Assembly (NCBI GenBank): GCA_026709935.1
Contig: JAPOSC010000014.1
Coordinates: 1 to 48,317, forward strand
Length of the DNA: 48,317 nt
Source: Thiotrichales bacterium
Lineage (GTDB): Bacteria > Pseudomonadota > Gammaproteobacteria > HK1
Reading direction: 5' to 3'
Below are positions 20,147 through 28,631 of the stretch, piece after piece (the first letter of the stretch is position 1; every line of letters begins with the position of its first letter). A program made the translations under genes and the position numbers. Below the pieces are notes generated by a model. That model saw only the letters and a list, made by a program, of their open reading frames with translations, had not been told where the DNA came from and searched no databases.

Positions 20147-20492
20147 TCCGCTTCAGGCCGCAATCAGCCAACCCCCGATCGCCGCCGCTCACCCGAGCGG
20201 CGGCGGACGCGCACCCACCGCGAAACAGACGGACCGCCCCCTCCCGAGCCGCGAAACACCCCCCTGCAGCCCCTCCGCAATCCCCTTCACGAGCCTCTTC
20301 ACGAGCCCCTCCGGACCTTTCCGGACCGAGGTGGACGCGACAGACGCAAGCGTCCACAATGCTTTGCGAGGCTCCGGCGTCATCTCCGCGATGCGCGGTC
20401 TCGGCATTGAAAAACCAACGAGACGGCCTCAGGCCGCACCGGGCGCGCGACCCGACATCGCCGTCGCCCGGACCACCCGGAGGAGTGGTCCC
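20147..20492. other. Gap between binding protein and permease, with strong hairpin
   Basis: This 346-nt gap has no gene I can support. It holds a perfect 10-bp stem with a 6-nt loop (CGCCGCCGCT at 20180-20189, AGCGGCGGCG at 20196-20205) and no T tract, 34 nt after the binding-protein stop. A 12-bp repeat array follows at 20285. The hairpin fits a processing or stabilising role that keeps binding-protein mRNA above permease mRNA. Confidence 0.6.
20285..20331 (+). repeat. Short 12-bp tandem array
   Basis: Units cttcacgagcct, cttcacgagccc, ctccggaccttt and a part unit ccggaccgagg run in register of 12. They resemble units of the array at 39079 (for example cgttcgagccgt). Confidence 0.55.
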
Positions 20493-21425
20493 ATGCTCAT
20501 CTTCATCCTCAAGCGCATCGGTCAGATGCTCCTGATCATGCTGATCGTCTCCGTGATGCTGTTCCTTCTGCTGGAGATCAATGTCGAGAGCGTGGCGGTC
20601 AAGGTCCTCGGTCAGTACTCGACGCAGGAGCAGCGCGAACTCTGGCTCCAGCGCAACGGCTACTACGACCCGATATACGAGCGCTACGGGCGCTGGCTGT
20701 GGGGGTTCGTGACCGGAGATCTCGGCGAGTCGGTGCGGTTCAAGAAGCCCATCAACGACTTCATGTGGGACCGACTGTGGAACACCGCGGTGCTCGGCTT
20801 CTGGGCCATGGCGTTCATCATTCCGCTCGCCCTGGTGCTCGGCATCCTGTCGGGCATGAGGGAAGGCTCCTGGCTCGACCGCACCATCTCCGTCACCAGC
20901 ATCATCACCACCTCGATTCCGGAATTCGCGAGCGCGCCGCTGCTCGCCGCGATCTTCGTCTTCGGGCTCGGCTGGCTGCCGGGCACCAGCAGCATGATCG
21001 GCGGATTCGACTGGAAGCAGCTCGTGCTCCCGGTGGCGGTGCTGGTCATCTACGACTTCGGCTACGTGGCGCGCATGACCCGGGCCTCGATGGCGGAGGT
21101 GATGACCACGCACTACATCCGCACCGCGGTGCTCAAGGGGCTTCCGTACCGGTCGGTGATCCTCAAGCATGCGTTGCGCAACGCCCTGATTGCGCCGTTC
21201 ACGGTGATCATGCTCCAGATCCCGTGGCTGCTCTCCGGCGTCATCGTGGTGGAGTTCTTCTTTGCCTACAAGGGATTCGGGGCACTGCTGCTGGAGGCCT
21301 CGCTCAACCAGGACATCCTCCTCATCGAGGCGGCGTCGATGGTGGCAGTGTTCGTGGTAGTGGCGACCCAGACCCTCTCCGACATCGGCTACACCTACCT
21401 GAATCCACGAATTCGGTTCACATGA
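20493..21425 (+). CDS. ABC permease, DppB/OppB type
   Basis: 310 residues with about six membrane segments. The N-terminal MLIFILKRIGQMLLIMLIVS and the EAA-loop region RTAVLKGLPYRSVILKHALR are typical of DppB-type permeases. The ATG at 20493 has GGAGG about 8 nt upstream; the frame is open further upstream, but that part is Pro/Arg-rich and unlike the family. It ends 10 nt before its partner permease. Confidence 0.92.
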   Translation: MLIFILKRIGQMLLIMLIVSVMLFLLLEINVESVAVKVLGQYSTQEQRELWLQRNGYYDPIYERYGRWLWGFVTGDLGESVRFKKPINDFMWDRLWNTAVLGFWAMAFIIPLALVLGILSGMREGSWLDRTISVTSIITTSIPEFASAPLLAAIFVFGLGWLPGTSSMIGGFDWKQLVLPVAVLVIYDFGYVARMTRASMAEVMTTHYIRTAVLKGLPYRSVILKHALRNALIAPFTVIMLQIPWLLSGVIVVEFFFAYKGFGALLLEASLNQDILLIEAASMVAVFVVVATQTLSDIGYTYLNPRIRFT

Positions 21426-21435
21426 GGAGCGAGCC

Positions 21436-22338
21436 ATGGCGACGATTGCGACAGTACCCGCGCCCGGCTACGGCGCCGCGCTGATGAACGCTCTGCGGTC
21501 GTTCGCGCTGCTTCGGGAAAGCATCGTGGGCATGGCCGGCACCGCGCTCGTGCTCTTCTGGGCGATCCTGGCCCTCGGCGCCCCGCTCTTCGCCCCATGC
21601 GATCCGAACGCGACGCTGCTGGCGTTCGCCAAGCCCGGCACCCCGATTCCGATCGCCGACGCCTGCTGGTCGGACACGTTCATCCTCGGCACGGACAACA
21701 TCGGGCGCGACATTCTCTCGCGCATCGTGTGGGGTGCGCGCACGGTGCTCACCTGGGCACCGATTGCGGCGATCTGCGCCTACGCGGTGGGCATCGTGCT
21801 GGGGCTTGCGGCCGGCTACTACCGCGGCTGGATCGACGACGTGCTCTCGGGAGTCTCGAACATCATCCTCGCCTTCCCGGTGCTGGTGCTCTACATCCTC
21901 ATCATCGCCACCTTCGGCGCCTCGCCGCTCAACATCGTGTTCGCGGTGACCTTCGCCACCGGACCGCTGGTGATGCGCATCGTGCGCGGGCTGGTGCTCG
22001 ACTTGCGCAACCGCGAGTACGTCGCGGCGGCAGAAACCCGCGGCGAAACGGCCTGGCGCATCATGCTGGTCGAGATCCTGCCGAACGCCCGCGGCCCGCT
22101 CATCGTTGACGGCTGCCTGCGGCTCGGCTACGTCATCATCACCATCGGGGTGCTCGGCTTCCTCGGGCTCGGGCTGCCGCCGCCGGACCCGGACTGGGGC
22201 GGGATGATCAACGAGACGCGGCAGATGGCGCTCGCCTTTCCGCACATGACGGTGTTCCCCTGCATCGCGATCTCGTCGCTGATCCTCGGCTTCAACCTGA
22301 TGGCGGACGGGTTGCGCGAGATCTCGCTGCGCGACTGA
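21436..22338 (+). CDS. ABC permease, DppC/OppC type
   Basis: 300 residues. A first membrane segment (about 31-52), a periplasmic stretch with GTDNIGRDILSRIVWGARTV, which is the hallmark of OppC/DppC, and five further segments. The EAA loop reads YVAAAETRGETAWRIMLVEI. GAGGAGCG precedes the ATG. It forms the membrane channel with the DppB-type protein. Confidence 0.93.
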   Translation: MATIATVPAPGYGAALMNALRSFALLRESIVGMAGTALVLFWAILALGAPLFAPCDPNATLLAFAKPGTPIPIADACWSDTFILGTDNIGRDILSRIVWGARTVLTWAPIAAICAYAVGIVLGLAAGYYRGWIDDVLSGVSNIILAFPVLVLYILIIATFGASPLNIVFAVTFATGPLVMRIVRGLVLDLRNREYVAAAETRGETAWRIMLVEILPNARGPLIVDGCLRLGYVIITIGVLGFLGLGLPPPDPDWGGMINETRQMALAFPHMTVFPCIAISSLILGFNLMADGLREISLRD

Positions 22339-22381
22339 TGGCGGCAGGTCCGGCGTCCTCGCAAGACGCCGGGCCGTCGGC

Positions 22382-22441
22382 TCCGAACCATGACCACGAC
22401 CATGACCGTCTGGACCACCGCTCCCGAACCCCGGCGAGCGG
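22382..22441 (+). repeat. Short 12-bp tandem array
   Basis: Units of 12 (tccgaaccatga, ccacgaccatga, ccgtctggacca, ccgctcccgaac, cccggcgagcgg) fill the gap between the DppC-type permease and the ATPase. They resemble the array at 8374 in period and in the CCG start of most units. Confidence 0.5.
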
Positions 22442-22456
22442 CCTGAGGAGGAACCC

Positions 22457-24574
22457 ATGGCGCTGAATTTCGACGAGAACGCACCGGTCCTCGAAATCAA
22501 GGATCTGAACCTCTCGTACTGGACCCGGGCCGGCGAGATCCCGGCCGTGATCGACTTCTCGCTCACGGTGCAGAAGGGCGAGAGCATCGGTCTGGTGGGC
22601 GAGTCGGGCTGCGGCAAATCCACAGTGGCGATGGCCATCATGCAATACATGGGCGGCAACGGCTCGATCAAGAGCGGCAGCATCCGGTTCAAGGGGGTGG
22701 AGCTGACCGAGCTCCCGCCCGACGAGCTGCGGACCCTGCGCGGCTCCCACATCTCGATGATTTATCAGGAGCCTTTCGCCGCGCTCAATCCGAGCCTCAC
22801 CCTCGGGACCCAGCTCAAGGAAGTCCCGATGACCCACGAAGGCATCTCGGACACTGAAGCCCACGACCGCGCGGCGCAGGTGCTCGCCGACGTCCGGCTC
22901 CCGGACCCCGCTCGGGTGATGGCAGCGTACCCGCACCAGATCTCCGGCGGCCAGCAGCAACGCGTGGTGATCGCCATGGCCTTGCTGTCGAACCCCTCGC
23001 TCCTCCTCCTCGACGAGCCGACCACCGCGCTCGACGTCACCGTCGAAGCCGGCATCACCAAGCTGATCGCCGACATCAGCCGCAAGTACGGCACCTCGCA
23101 GATCTACATCTCGCACAACCTCGGCCTGATTCTGGAGGTCTGCGACCGGGTGTTCGTCATGTACTCCGGCGAAGTGGTCGAGGAAGGGACCATCAACTCG
23201 CTCTTCACGTGGCCGAGACACCCCTACACCCACGGGCTGTTCGGCTGCATCCCGCTGCCGACCGCGGACAAGAACGCGGCGCCCCTGAGGCCCATCGTCG
23301 GCCAGCTCCCGCTCCCGCACGAGCGCCCGCACGGGTGCAACTTCGGGCCCCGGTGCAAATTCTTCGAGGACGGACGCTGCGACGCGAAGGACGTCCCCAT
23401 GGAGCCGGTGGCGGGCACCACGAGCGACCACCGGGTGCGCTGCGTGCGCTGGCGCGAGATCGACCACAGCCAGGACGTCGCGCACGGCGACGCGAAGGAC
23501 CCGATGGAGATCGGCGATGCCGTGCTCGCGGTCGAGGGCATGCAGAAGTACTACGAGGTCCATGATCGCTCGATCAAGGCATTGCTGGCCGGCAAGAGCG
23601 TGATGTACGTCAAGGCGAACGAGCAGCTCAACTTCGACGCCAGACGCGGAGAGACCGTGGCCATCGTCGGCGAGTCCGGATGCGGGAAGTCGACCTTCGC
23701 AAAGGTGCTCATGGGGCTGGAGACCGCGACCGACGGCAGCATTCGTCACGACGGCAACGACATCTGCAAGATTCCGGTGCGCGCACGCTCCCCGCAGCAG
23801 ATCGGCTCCCTCCAGATGGTGTTCCAGAACCCGTTCGACACACTCAATCCGAGCCACACCATCGGGACCCAGATCGGGCGCGTCATCAAGAAATTCGGGG
23901 TCGAGACGGACAAGACGAAGATCCGCGCACGGGTGATGGAGCTCCTCGACATCGTGAAGCTGCCGCGCGACTTCTACATCCGCCGTCCGCGCCAGCTCTC
24001 GGGCGGACAGAAGCAGCGCATCGGCATCGCGCGCGCGTTCGCCGGCAACCCTTCGATGGTCATCGCCGACGAGCCGGTGTCGGCGCTGGACGTGTCGGTG
24101 GCGGCGGCGGTCACCGAGCTGCTGATGGAGATCCAGCGCGAGCACAAGACCACGTTGCTCTTCATCAGCCACGATCTGAGCGTGGTGCGCTACCTCTCCG
24201 ACCGCATCGTGGTGATGTACCTCGGCCAGATCATGGAGCGGGGCACGACGGAGGCGATCTTCGCGCCGCCGTACCACCCCTACACCGAGGCACTGCTCTC
24301 GGCGGTGCCGATCGCGGACCCCGAGGTCACCAAGCGCGAGATCGTGCTCGAAGGCAACCTGCCGAGCGCGCTGAATCCGCCGCAGGGATGCCCGTTCAGC
24401 ACCCGCTGCCCGCGCAAGGTGGGGACTGTCTGCGACGACGAGCGCCCGCCGGTGCAGATGGCCTCCGACACCCACGCCATCGCCTGTCACATCCCGCTCG
24501 AGGAGCTCGCTCGGGTCGAGCCGGTCATCGTGGTGCCGTCAGAGGAAGAGCGGGCACACGTCGCCCACCAGTAG
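22457..24574 (+). CDS. Fused DppD-DppF double ATPase
   Basis: 705 residues with two complete ABC ATPase domains. First half: Walker A GLVGESGCGKST, signature ISGGQQQRVVIA, Walker B LLLLDEPTTALD. Second half: AIVGESGCGKST, LSGGQKQRIGIA, MVIADEPVSALD. Each half ends with the oligopeptide-type C-terminal extension with Cys-rich GCNFGPRCKFF and GCPFSTRCPRK, which in DppD/DppF homologues can carry an Fe-S cluster. In most bacteria these are two proteins; here one chain would drive the importer. GAGGAGG precedes the ATG. Last gene of the transporter operon. Confidence 0.94.
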   Translation: MALNFDENAPVLEIKDLNLSYWTRAGEIPAVIDFSLTVQKGESIGLVGESGCGKSTVAMAIMQYMGGNGSIKSGSIRFKGVELTELPPDELRTLRGSHISMIYQEPFAALNPSLTLGTQLKEVPMTHEGISDTEAHDRAAQVLADVRLPDPARVMAAYPHQISGGQQQRVVIAMALLSNPSLLLLDEPTTALDVTVEAGITKLIADISRKYGTSQIYISHNLGLILEVCDRVFVMYSGEVVEEGTINSLFTWPRHPYTHGLFGCIPLPTADKNAAPLRPIVGQLPLPHERPHGCNFGPRCKFFEDGRCDAKDVPMEPVAGTTSDHRVRCVRWREIDHSQDVAHGDAKDPMEIGDAVLAVEGMQKYYEVHDRSIKALLAGKSVMYVKANEQLNFDARRGETVAIVGESGCGKSTFAKVLMGLETATDGSIRHDGNDICKIPVRARSPQQIGSLQMVFQNPFDTLNPSHTIGTQIGRVIKKFGVETDKTKIRARVMELLDIVKLPRDFYIRRPRQLSGGQKQRIGIARAFAGNPSMVIADEPVSALDVSVAAAVTELLMEIQREHKTTLLFISHDLSVVRYLSDRIVVMYLGQIMERGTTEAIFAPPYHPYTEALLSAVPIADPEVTKREIVLEGNLPSALNPPQGCPFSTRCPRKVGTVCDDERPPVQMASDTHAIACHIPLEELARVEPVIVVPSEEERAHVAHQ

Positions 24575-24594
24575 ACGACAAACGGAGGTCACCC

Positions 24595-24630
24595 ATGCCG
24601 GCTACTTCGGCTGGTGCCAGCCGCGGGTAG
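24595..24630 (+). other. Orphan ribosome site and 11-codon ORF
   Basis: After the ATPase stop, ACGGAGG stands 7 nt before an ATG that opens only 11 codons (ending ASRG, then TAG). The first codons run straight into the 16-bp repeat at 24612. It may be the start of a gene that the repeat has destroyed, or a chance site. Confidence 0.4.
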
Positions 24631-24691
24631 CACCAGCCCCAGGTGGTACCGGCTCCGGGTGGCGCCAGCTCCGGGCGGTGCCAGCTCACGG
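24612..24691 (+). repeat. 16-bp tandem array, five units
   Basis: Five 16-bp units in register with consensus TGGYGCCAGCYCCGGG, the clearest being tggtaccggctccggg and tggcgccagctccggg. A decayed sixth unit may follow to 24707. The array lies in a 292-nt gap with no supported gene. Confidence 0.7.
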
Positions 24692-24866
24692 TGGTGAAGT
24701 ACCGGCGCCCTCGGGGAGTGCATGCCGGCCTCGGACCCGACGCCCGAGCGCATACGTCGGGCCGGATCGATCCGGCCCGACCGCGGGCGGTGTGCACCCC
24801 GGCCGGACCACCACCCTGTGCTACACTCGCGCCCGCGATTTTCGGGGATCGAAGGAGAATCCGGAC

Positions 24867-25265
24867 GTGAGCGATCGGCAGGCCGGCCAGCGTATCGACG
24901 AGATCAGCGCCGATCTCGACAACCTGCACCGCGAGGACGTGTTCAGTGACATGCGCCTTGCGACCATCCGCCGATTGCAGCCGATCCAGCCCGATGGAAG
25001 CCCCGATCCCACCCGCGCCACCACCTACATCGCGGAGACGACCATCGTCTCGCAACTCGGCCCCATCCCGGTCCAGTCCCCCATCGAGGCGGACTCCCTG
25101 AAGGATGCGTTCACGAAGTTCCCCGAAGCGATCAAGGCGGCGGTGGAGCGACTGAGCGAACGGGCGCAGGAGATGCGCCGGGAAGAAGCGTCGCGCATCG
25201 TGGTCCCCGGCAGCATGCCGCCGGGCGGCGGAGGTGGAGGCGGCGGCCTGATATTCGATCGCTGA
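24867..25265 (+). CDS. Small soluble protein of unknown function with Gly-rich C-terminus
   Basis: 132 residues from a GTG at 24867 with GAAGGAG about 9 nt upstream. It is acidic and mostly helical: a charged N-terminal part (RIDEISADLDNLHREDVFSD), a beta segment with TTIVSQLGPIPVQSPIEAD, then a helix (FPEAIKAAVERLSERAQEM) and a tail with eight consecutive glycines. No signal or membrane segment. I do not recognise the family. It faces the MttB-like gene, tail to tail. Confidence 0.72.
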   Translation: MSDRQAGQRIDEISADLDNLHREDVFSDMRLATIRRLQPIQPDGSPDPTRATTYIAETTIVSQLGPIPVQSPIEADSLKDAFTKFPEAIKAAVERLSERAQEMRREEASRIVVPGSMPPGGGGGGGGLIFDR

Positions 25266-25395
25266 CCGGCCGGCGACGCCGGCGTCCGTCGCCCGAAGCC
25301 CCCGCGTTTCCGCGTCCGTCCTTCTGCACGAATCTGCGAAGCGTTCGTTCCGCCGCGCGTCGCACGTCCCGCGAGAAATTTCTCACCGTCGGACG

Positions 25396-26952
25396 CTACT
25401 GCTCCAGCTCCACCTCGCCCGCCTCGATAGCGCGCTTTCGCTTCACCACGTACTCCCGCAGCGCCTCGTCCACGCCCGGATCGAGGGGCGGAGCCTCGTA
25501 CTCTTCCAGCAGTTTCTTCCAGATCGCGTTCGCCCGCCGGTCGGCCGCATGGGCGCCAGCGTCATGCCACGTCTCGAAGTTGCGCCAGTCCGACACGATC
25601 GGCTGGTAGAACACGTCCTCGTACCGCTCCAGGGTGTGCGAAGCCCCGAAGAAGTGGCCGCCGGGCTGCACCTCGGCGATGGCGTCGACGGCCAGGGTAT
25701 CGTCATCGACCGTCACCGGGGCGAGGTACTCGGCGAGGAGCTGGCACATCTCGGCGTCGATCACGAGCTTCTCGTACGAGGCGGTGAGCCCGCCTTCGAG
25801 CCACCCTCCCGCGTGGTTGACGATGTTGGTATGCGCCATCACCGAGGCCCAGAGCGACATCTCGCTCTCGTACGCGGCTTGGGCGTCGACCGCGTTCGAC
25901 GCGTTGGTGCTGCTCGCCCGGAACGGCACCCGGTAGCGCCGCGCAAGCTGCGCCCCGGCCTGGGTCGCCTTGGCGTACTCGGGGGTTCCGAACGCGGGAG
26001 CGCCACTCTTCATGTCCACGTTGGAGGTGAAGCCGCCGTAGCACACCGGCGTGCCCGGACGCACGATCTGGCACAGCACCATCCCGGCCAGCGCCTCGGC
26101 GTTCTGGAGGACGAGGGCGCCGGCGATGGTGGTCGGGGCCATGGCCCCGAGCAGGGTGAAGGGCGTCACGATGACCGGCTGGCCCACCGAAGCCAGCTCG
26201 ATCATCCCGTCCGACATGTTCGCGTCGAGCTGGCGCGGCGAGTTGGTGTTGATCCCACCGCTGACGATCGGCTGCACCGGCAGCGCGTCGCGGGTCACTC
26301 CGTGCGCGATGCACGCCATCTCCACCGCGTCGTGCGCACGGTACCCGCCGAGCAGCGACGCCCCCCAGATCTTGTCGTGCAGGGTGATAGCGGCGTAGTA
26401 CATGTCCAGGTGCCGGGTCGGCGCCGGCAGGTCCAGAGGCGCAAGCGGGGCCGCGCCCCCGATGTGGAAGATGTCGAACGAGTGCGCAAGCTTCATGAAG
26501 TTGCGAAAGTCCTCGTAGTCCCCGGCGCGACGGCCGCGGTCGAGGTCGGAGACGAACGACGGCCCGCCGACGAGACCGAAGTTGATGATGTTGCCGCCGA
26601 ATTCCAGCGACTTTGCGGGATTGCGCGCCTTGATGGTGCAAGAGGACGGCGCCTTCGCCATATGCTCCTCGATCATCGCGGGGTCGAAGCGCACCATCGC
26701 GGTGTCCTCGTCGGCGCTCGCCCCGGCGCCGGCGTAGAGCGCCCGCGCCTTCGGACTCAGCACCTTCATCCCGATGTCGCGCAGCACGCGCAGCGACGCC
26801 TCGTGGATCGCTTCGATCTGGTCTTCGGCGAGCACCCGGGCGGGTGGGTGCGGATTGCGTACGGTGCGCCACGGCAGGCGCCGGATTTCGGTCGCGGCGC
26901 GGCGACGGTCGCGGCGGTCCCTGCGTGCGCGTCTTCGAGCGGGGGCAGACAT
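25396..26952 (-). CDS. Non-pyrrolysine MttB-family methyltransferase
   Basis: 518 residues of the trimethylamine methyltransferase superfamily (COG5598). Recognisable parts are AEDQIEAIHEASLRVLRDIGM near the start (read in two parts), VGGPSFVSDLDRGRR, and DAQAAYESEMSLW followed by GGWLEGGLTASYEKLVIDAEM (abridged). The region that holds pyrrolysine in archaeal MttB has no in-frame TAG, so this is the standard-residue type, like the glycine-betaine enzyme MtgB. Such enzymes move a methyl from a quaternary amine to a corrinoid protein. No corrinoid protein is in the window. The ATG at 26952 gives an Arg-rich N-terminus common in this group but has no clear SD; the earlier in-frame start at 27012 would place a hairpin inside the gene. 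Confidence 0.88.
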   Translation of the reverse strand: MSAPARRRARRDRRDRRRAATEIRRLPWRTVRNPHPPARVLAEDQIEAIHEASLRVLRDIGMKVLSPKARALYAGAGASADEDTAMVRFDPAMIEEHMAKAPSSCTIKARNPAKSLEFGGNIINFGLVGGPSFVSDLDRGRRAGDYEDFRNFMKLAHSFDIFHIGGAAPLAPLDLPAPTRHLDMYYAAITLHDKIWGASLLGGYRAHDAVEMACIAHGVTRDALPVQPIVSGGINTNSPRQLDANMSDGMIELASVGQPVIVTPFTLLGAMAPTTIAGALVLQNAEALAGMVLCQIVRPGTPVCYGGFTSNVDMKSGAPAFGTPEYAKATQAGAQLARRYRVPFRASSTNASNAVDAQAAYESEMSLWASVMAHTNIVNHAGGWLEGGLTASYEKLVIDAEMCQLLAEYLAPVTVDDDTLAVDAIAEVQPGGHFFGASHTLERYEDVFYQPIVSDWRNFETWHDAGAHAADRRANAIWKKLLEEYEAPPLDPGVDEALREYVVKRKRAIEAGEVELEQ

Positions 26953-26970
26953 GGGACGGGGGTCGGGCCT

Positions 26971-27010
26971 GACGCGCCCCTCCCGGCTCCCCCGCCGGAA
27001 GGGGCGCGTC
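26971..27010 (-). terminator. Strong hairpin after the binding-protein stop
   Basis: GACGCGCCCCT (26971-26981) pairs perfectly with AGGGGCGCGTC (27000-27010), with an inner CCGGC/GCCGG stem. It begins 6 nt after the stop of the upstream binding-protein gene in the direction of transcription. No U tract follows, so it may be a stabiliser or a weak terminator that limits expression of the MttB-like gene. Confidence 0.5.
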
Positions 27011-27015
27011 AAAAG

Positions 27016-28557
27016 TCAGATCTTGTATCCGAGGGCCCGCGCCCCGTCGATGAAGTTCCGGTACTGGGCCTTCTGCTTGTCGAGGCCGAGCTTCTGGGCG
27101 ATCCGGACCCACTCCTCGGCCGCCTCGTCGAGCGCCTGTTGCGAGGTCAGCTCGCCGGAGATGGCCTTCGAAATGTTGCGTCCGAGGGCATCGGCGTACT
27201 CCGGCGCCCCTTCCCAGAAGAACTGCGGATACCCCACTTCGACATTGGCAAGGCCGGCATCGAGATGGTTACGCGCCCTCCCGAAGGTCTGGAAGATGCC
27301 GTCGTTCGTCGGATAGACCTCGGTCGTCCCGCGCTGCGGGTTGGGCTCGATATACATCCGCGCCGCCGCGTCGGTGTAGTGCGACGCCCCGAACGGATCG
27401 GAGCCGCAGTAGGGATCGGCAACGATCCGGTCGGAATAATCGGGGTGCGACATCCGGTAGATGAAGTAGAAAGCCGCATCCTTGATGTCCTGCGGGGCAT
27501 TCGCCGGGATTGAAGCCGTCCGACACCACAGGCTGATGGCGCGATGCACCACTTCGCCGTCGTCGTGGACCCAGCCGGGCACGATGGCGGCTCCCTGGTC
27601 CTCGGCCCGCTCCAGGCCCTGCTGCTGGACGGTGAATTCCGCCAGATCGATCCACCACACCGACATGACGTCCGAGCCGGACTGCCAGCGCTGGATCGTG
27701 GTTCCGACATCCATCGCTTCGGCGCCCGGCGGCCCGAACTTGATAATCTCCCGGTACATGTCGAGAGACTCGGCCGCCTTGCCCTGGTTGATGACCGGGT
27801 TCATGTTCTCGTCGAAGTAGTTGACCCCCGCCGACGCGGCGATGTCCATCCAGAAGCCCCAGCCGAAGTTCGGCGGATTGACCACCATCGAGGTGCCGTA
27901 GATCCCCTGCGACCCCAGTTCCTCGGTCATAAACTGCGTGACGTTGAGAAAGTCCGGCCACGTCTTCGGGACTTCGAGGTTGGTCTGGAAGCGCCGGGAG
28001 TATTTCGACTGCAATGCCGCATCTTCGAAGAAGCTCTTGCGGTAGTGCAGGATGTGGATATCGCCATCGAGCATCACCCCGTAGGTCTTGCCGGCCCACT
28101 TGGTATAGAACTCGCGGTAGGCGGGCATGACCCAGTCGAGATAGGCGTCGCTGCCTTCGTACCGGGCGAAGTAATCGTCGAGCGGTTCGAGCTGGCCGGT
28201 TTCGGCGAAGGCACCGAAGAAGAGCGACGGGTACTGCACCCAGTCGAACCGGGGATTGCGCGACAGAAGCTGCGGCAGGATCTTGGCCACGGCATCGCCA
28301 CCGTCGTAGTTCTCGCGTCCCTTGATACCGACGCCGGCCTCTTTCATCAGATGTTCCGACAGCCACAACGGCGCGTGCAGCCAGTTCGAGTCCTGGAAGT
28401 AGGTCAGTTCGACATCGTTGAAGAGTTTCTTGGCGGGAGGGACGGACTCGGCCGCCCACGACAGCCGGCCCGGAAGTTGAAGCCCCGCCGCCGCACCGGC
28501 GCCAGCCGCCACTGATTTCATGAACTTGCGTCGGGTCCATGCACTGAAGACACTCAT
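27016..28557 (-). CDS. ABC extracellular solute-binding protein, Tat-exported
   Basis: 513 residues. A twin-arginine signal (TRRKFMKSVAAGAGAAAG, residues about 8-25) precedes a family 1-type binding fold. It includes LLSRNPRFDWVQYPSLFFG, GKTYGVMLDGDIHILHYRK and GSDVMSVWWIDLAEF. GGAGGGA is about 6 nt before the ATG. It is encoded downstream of two permeases and two ATPases. The ligand is unknown; related five-gene systems with two MalK-type ATPases include the rhizobial glycerol importer GlpSTPQV. The MttB neighbour instead suggests a quaternary amine. Confidence 0.88.
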   Translation of the reverse strand: MSVFSAWTRRKFMKSVAAGAGAAAGLQLPGRLSWAAESVPPAKKLFNDVELTYFQDSNWLHAPLWLSEHLMKEAGVGIKGRENYDGGDAVAKILPQLLSRNPRFDWVQYPSLFFGAFAETGQLEPLDDYFARYEGSDAYLDWVMPAYREFYTKWAGKTYGVMLDGDIHILHYRKSFFEDAALQSKYSRRFQTNLEVPKTWPDFLNVTQFMTEELGSQGIYGTSMVVNPPNFGWGFWMDIAASAGVNYFDENMNPVINQGKAAESLDMYREIIKFGPPGAEAMDVGTTIQRWQSGSDVMSVWWIDLAEFTVQQQGLERAEDQGAAIVPGWVHDDGEVVHRAISLWCRTASIPANAPQDIKDAAFYFIYRMSHPDYSDRIVADPYCGSDPFGASHYTDAAARMYIEPNPQRGTTEVYPTNDGIFQTFGRARNHLDAGLANVEVGYPQFFWEGAPEYADALGRNISKAISGELTSQQALDEAAEEWVRIAQKLGLDKQKAQYRNFIDGARALGYKI

Positions 28558-28631
28558 GGGATATCCCTCCCTCTCCTGGTCGATGTCGAGGCAGGATGCT
28601 TCCTGCCCGGCGGGTGGAGTTCTTCCGGCCT

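Noticed and set aside
20130-20492. N-terminal 121-codon extension of the DppB-type permease
   Set aside because: It is Pro/Arg/Ala-rich repeat sequence; the ATG at 20493 has a good SD and begins the first membrane segment.
25396-26952. Pyrrolysine-containing MttB
   Set aside because: No in-frame TAG occurs in the gene, and the sequence around the site matches the non-pyrrolysine branch.
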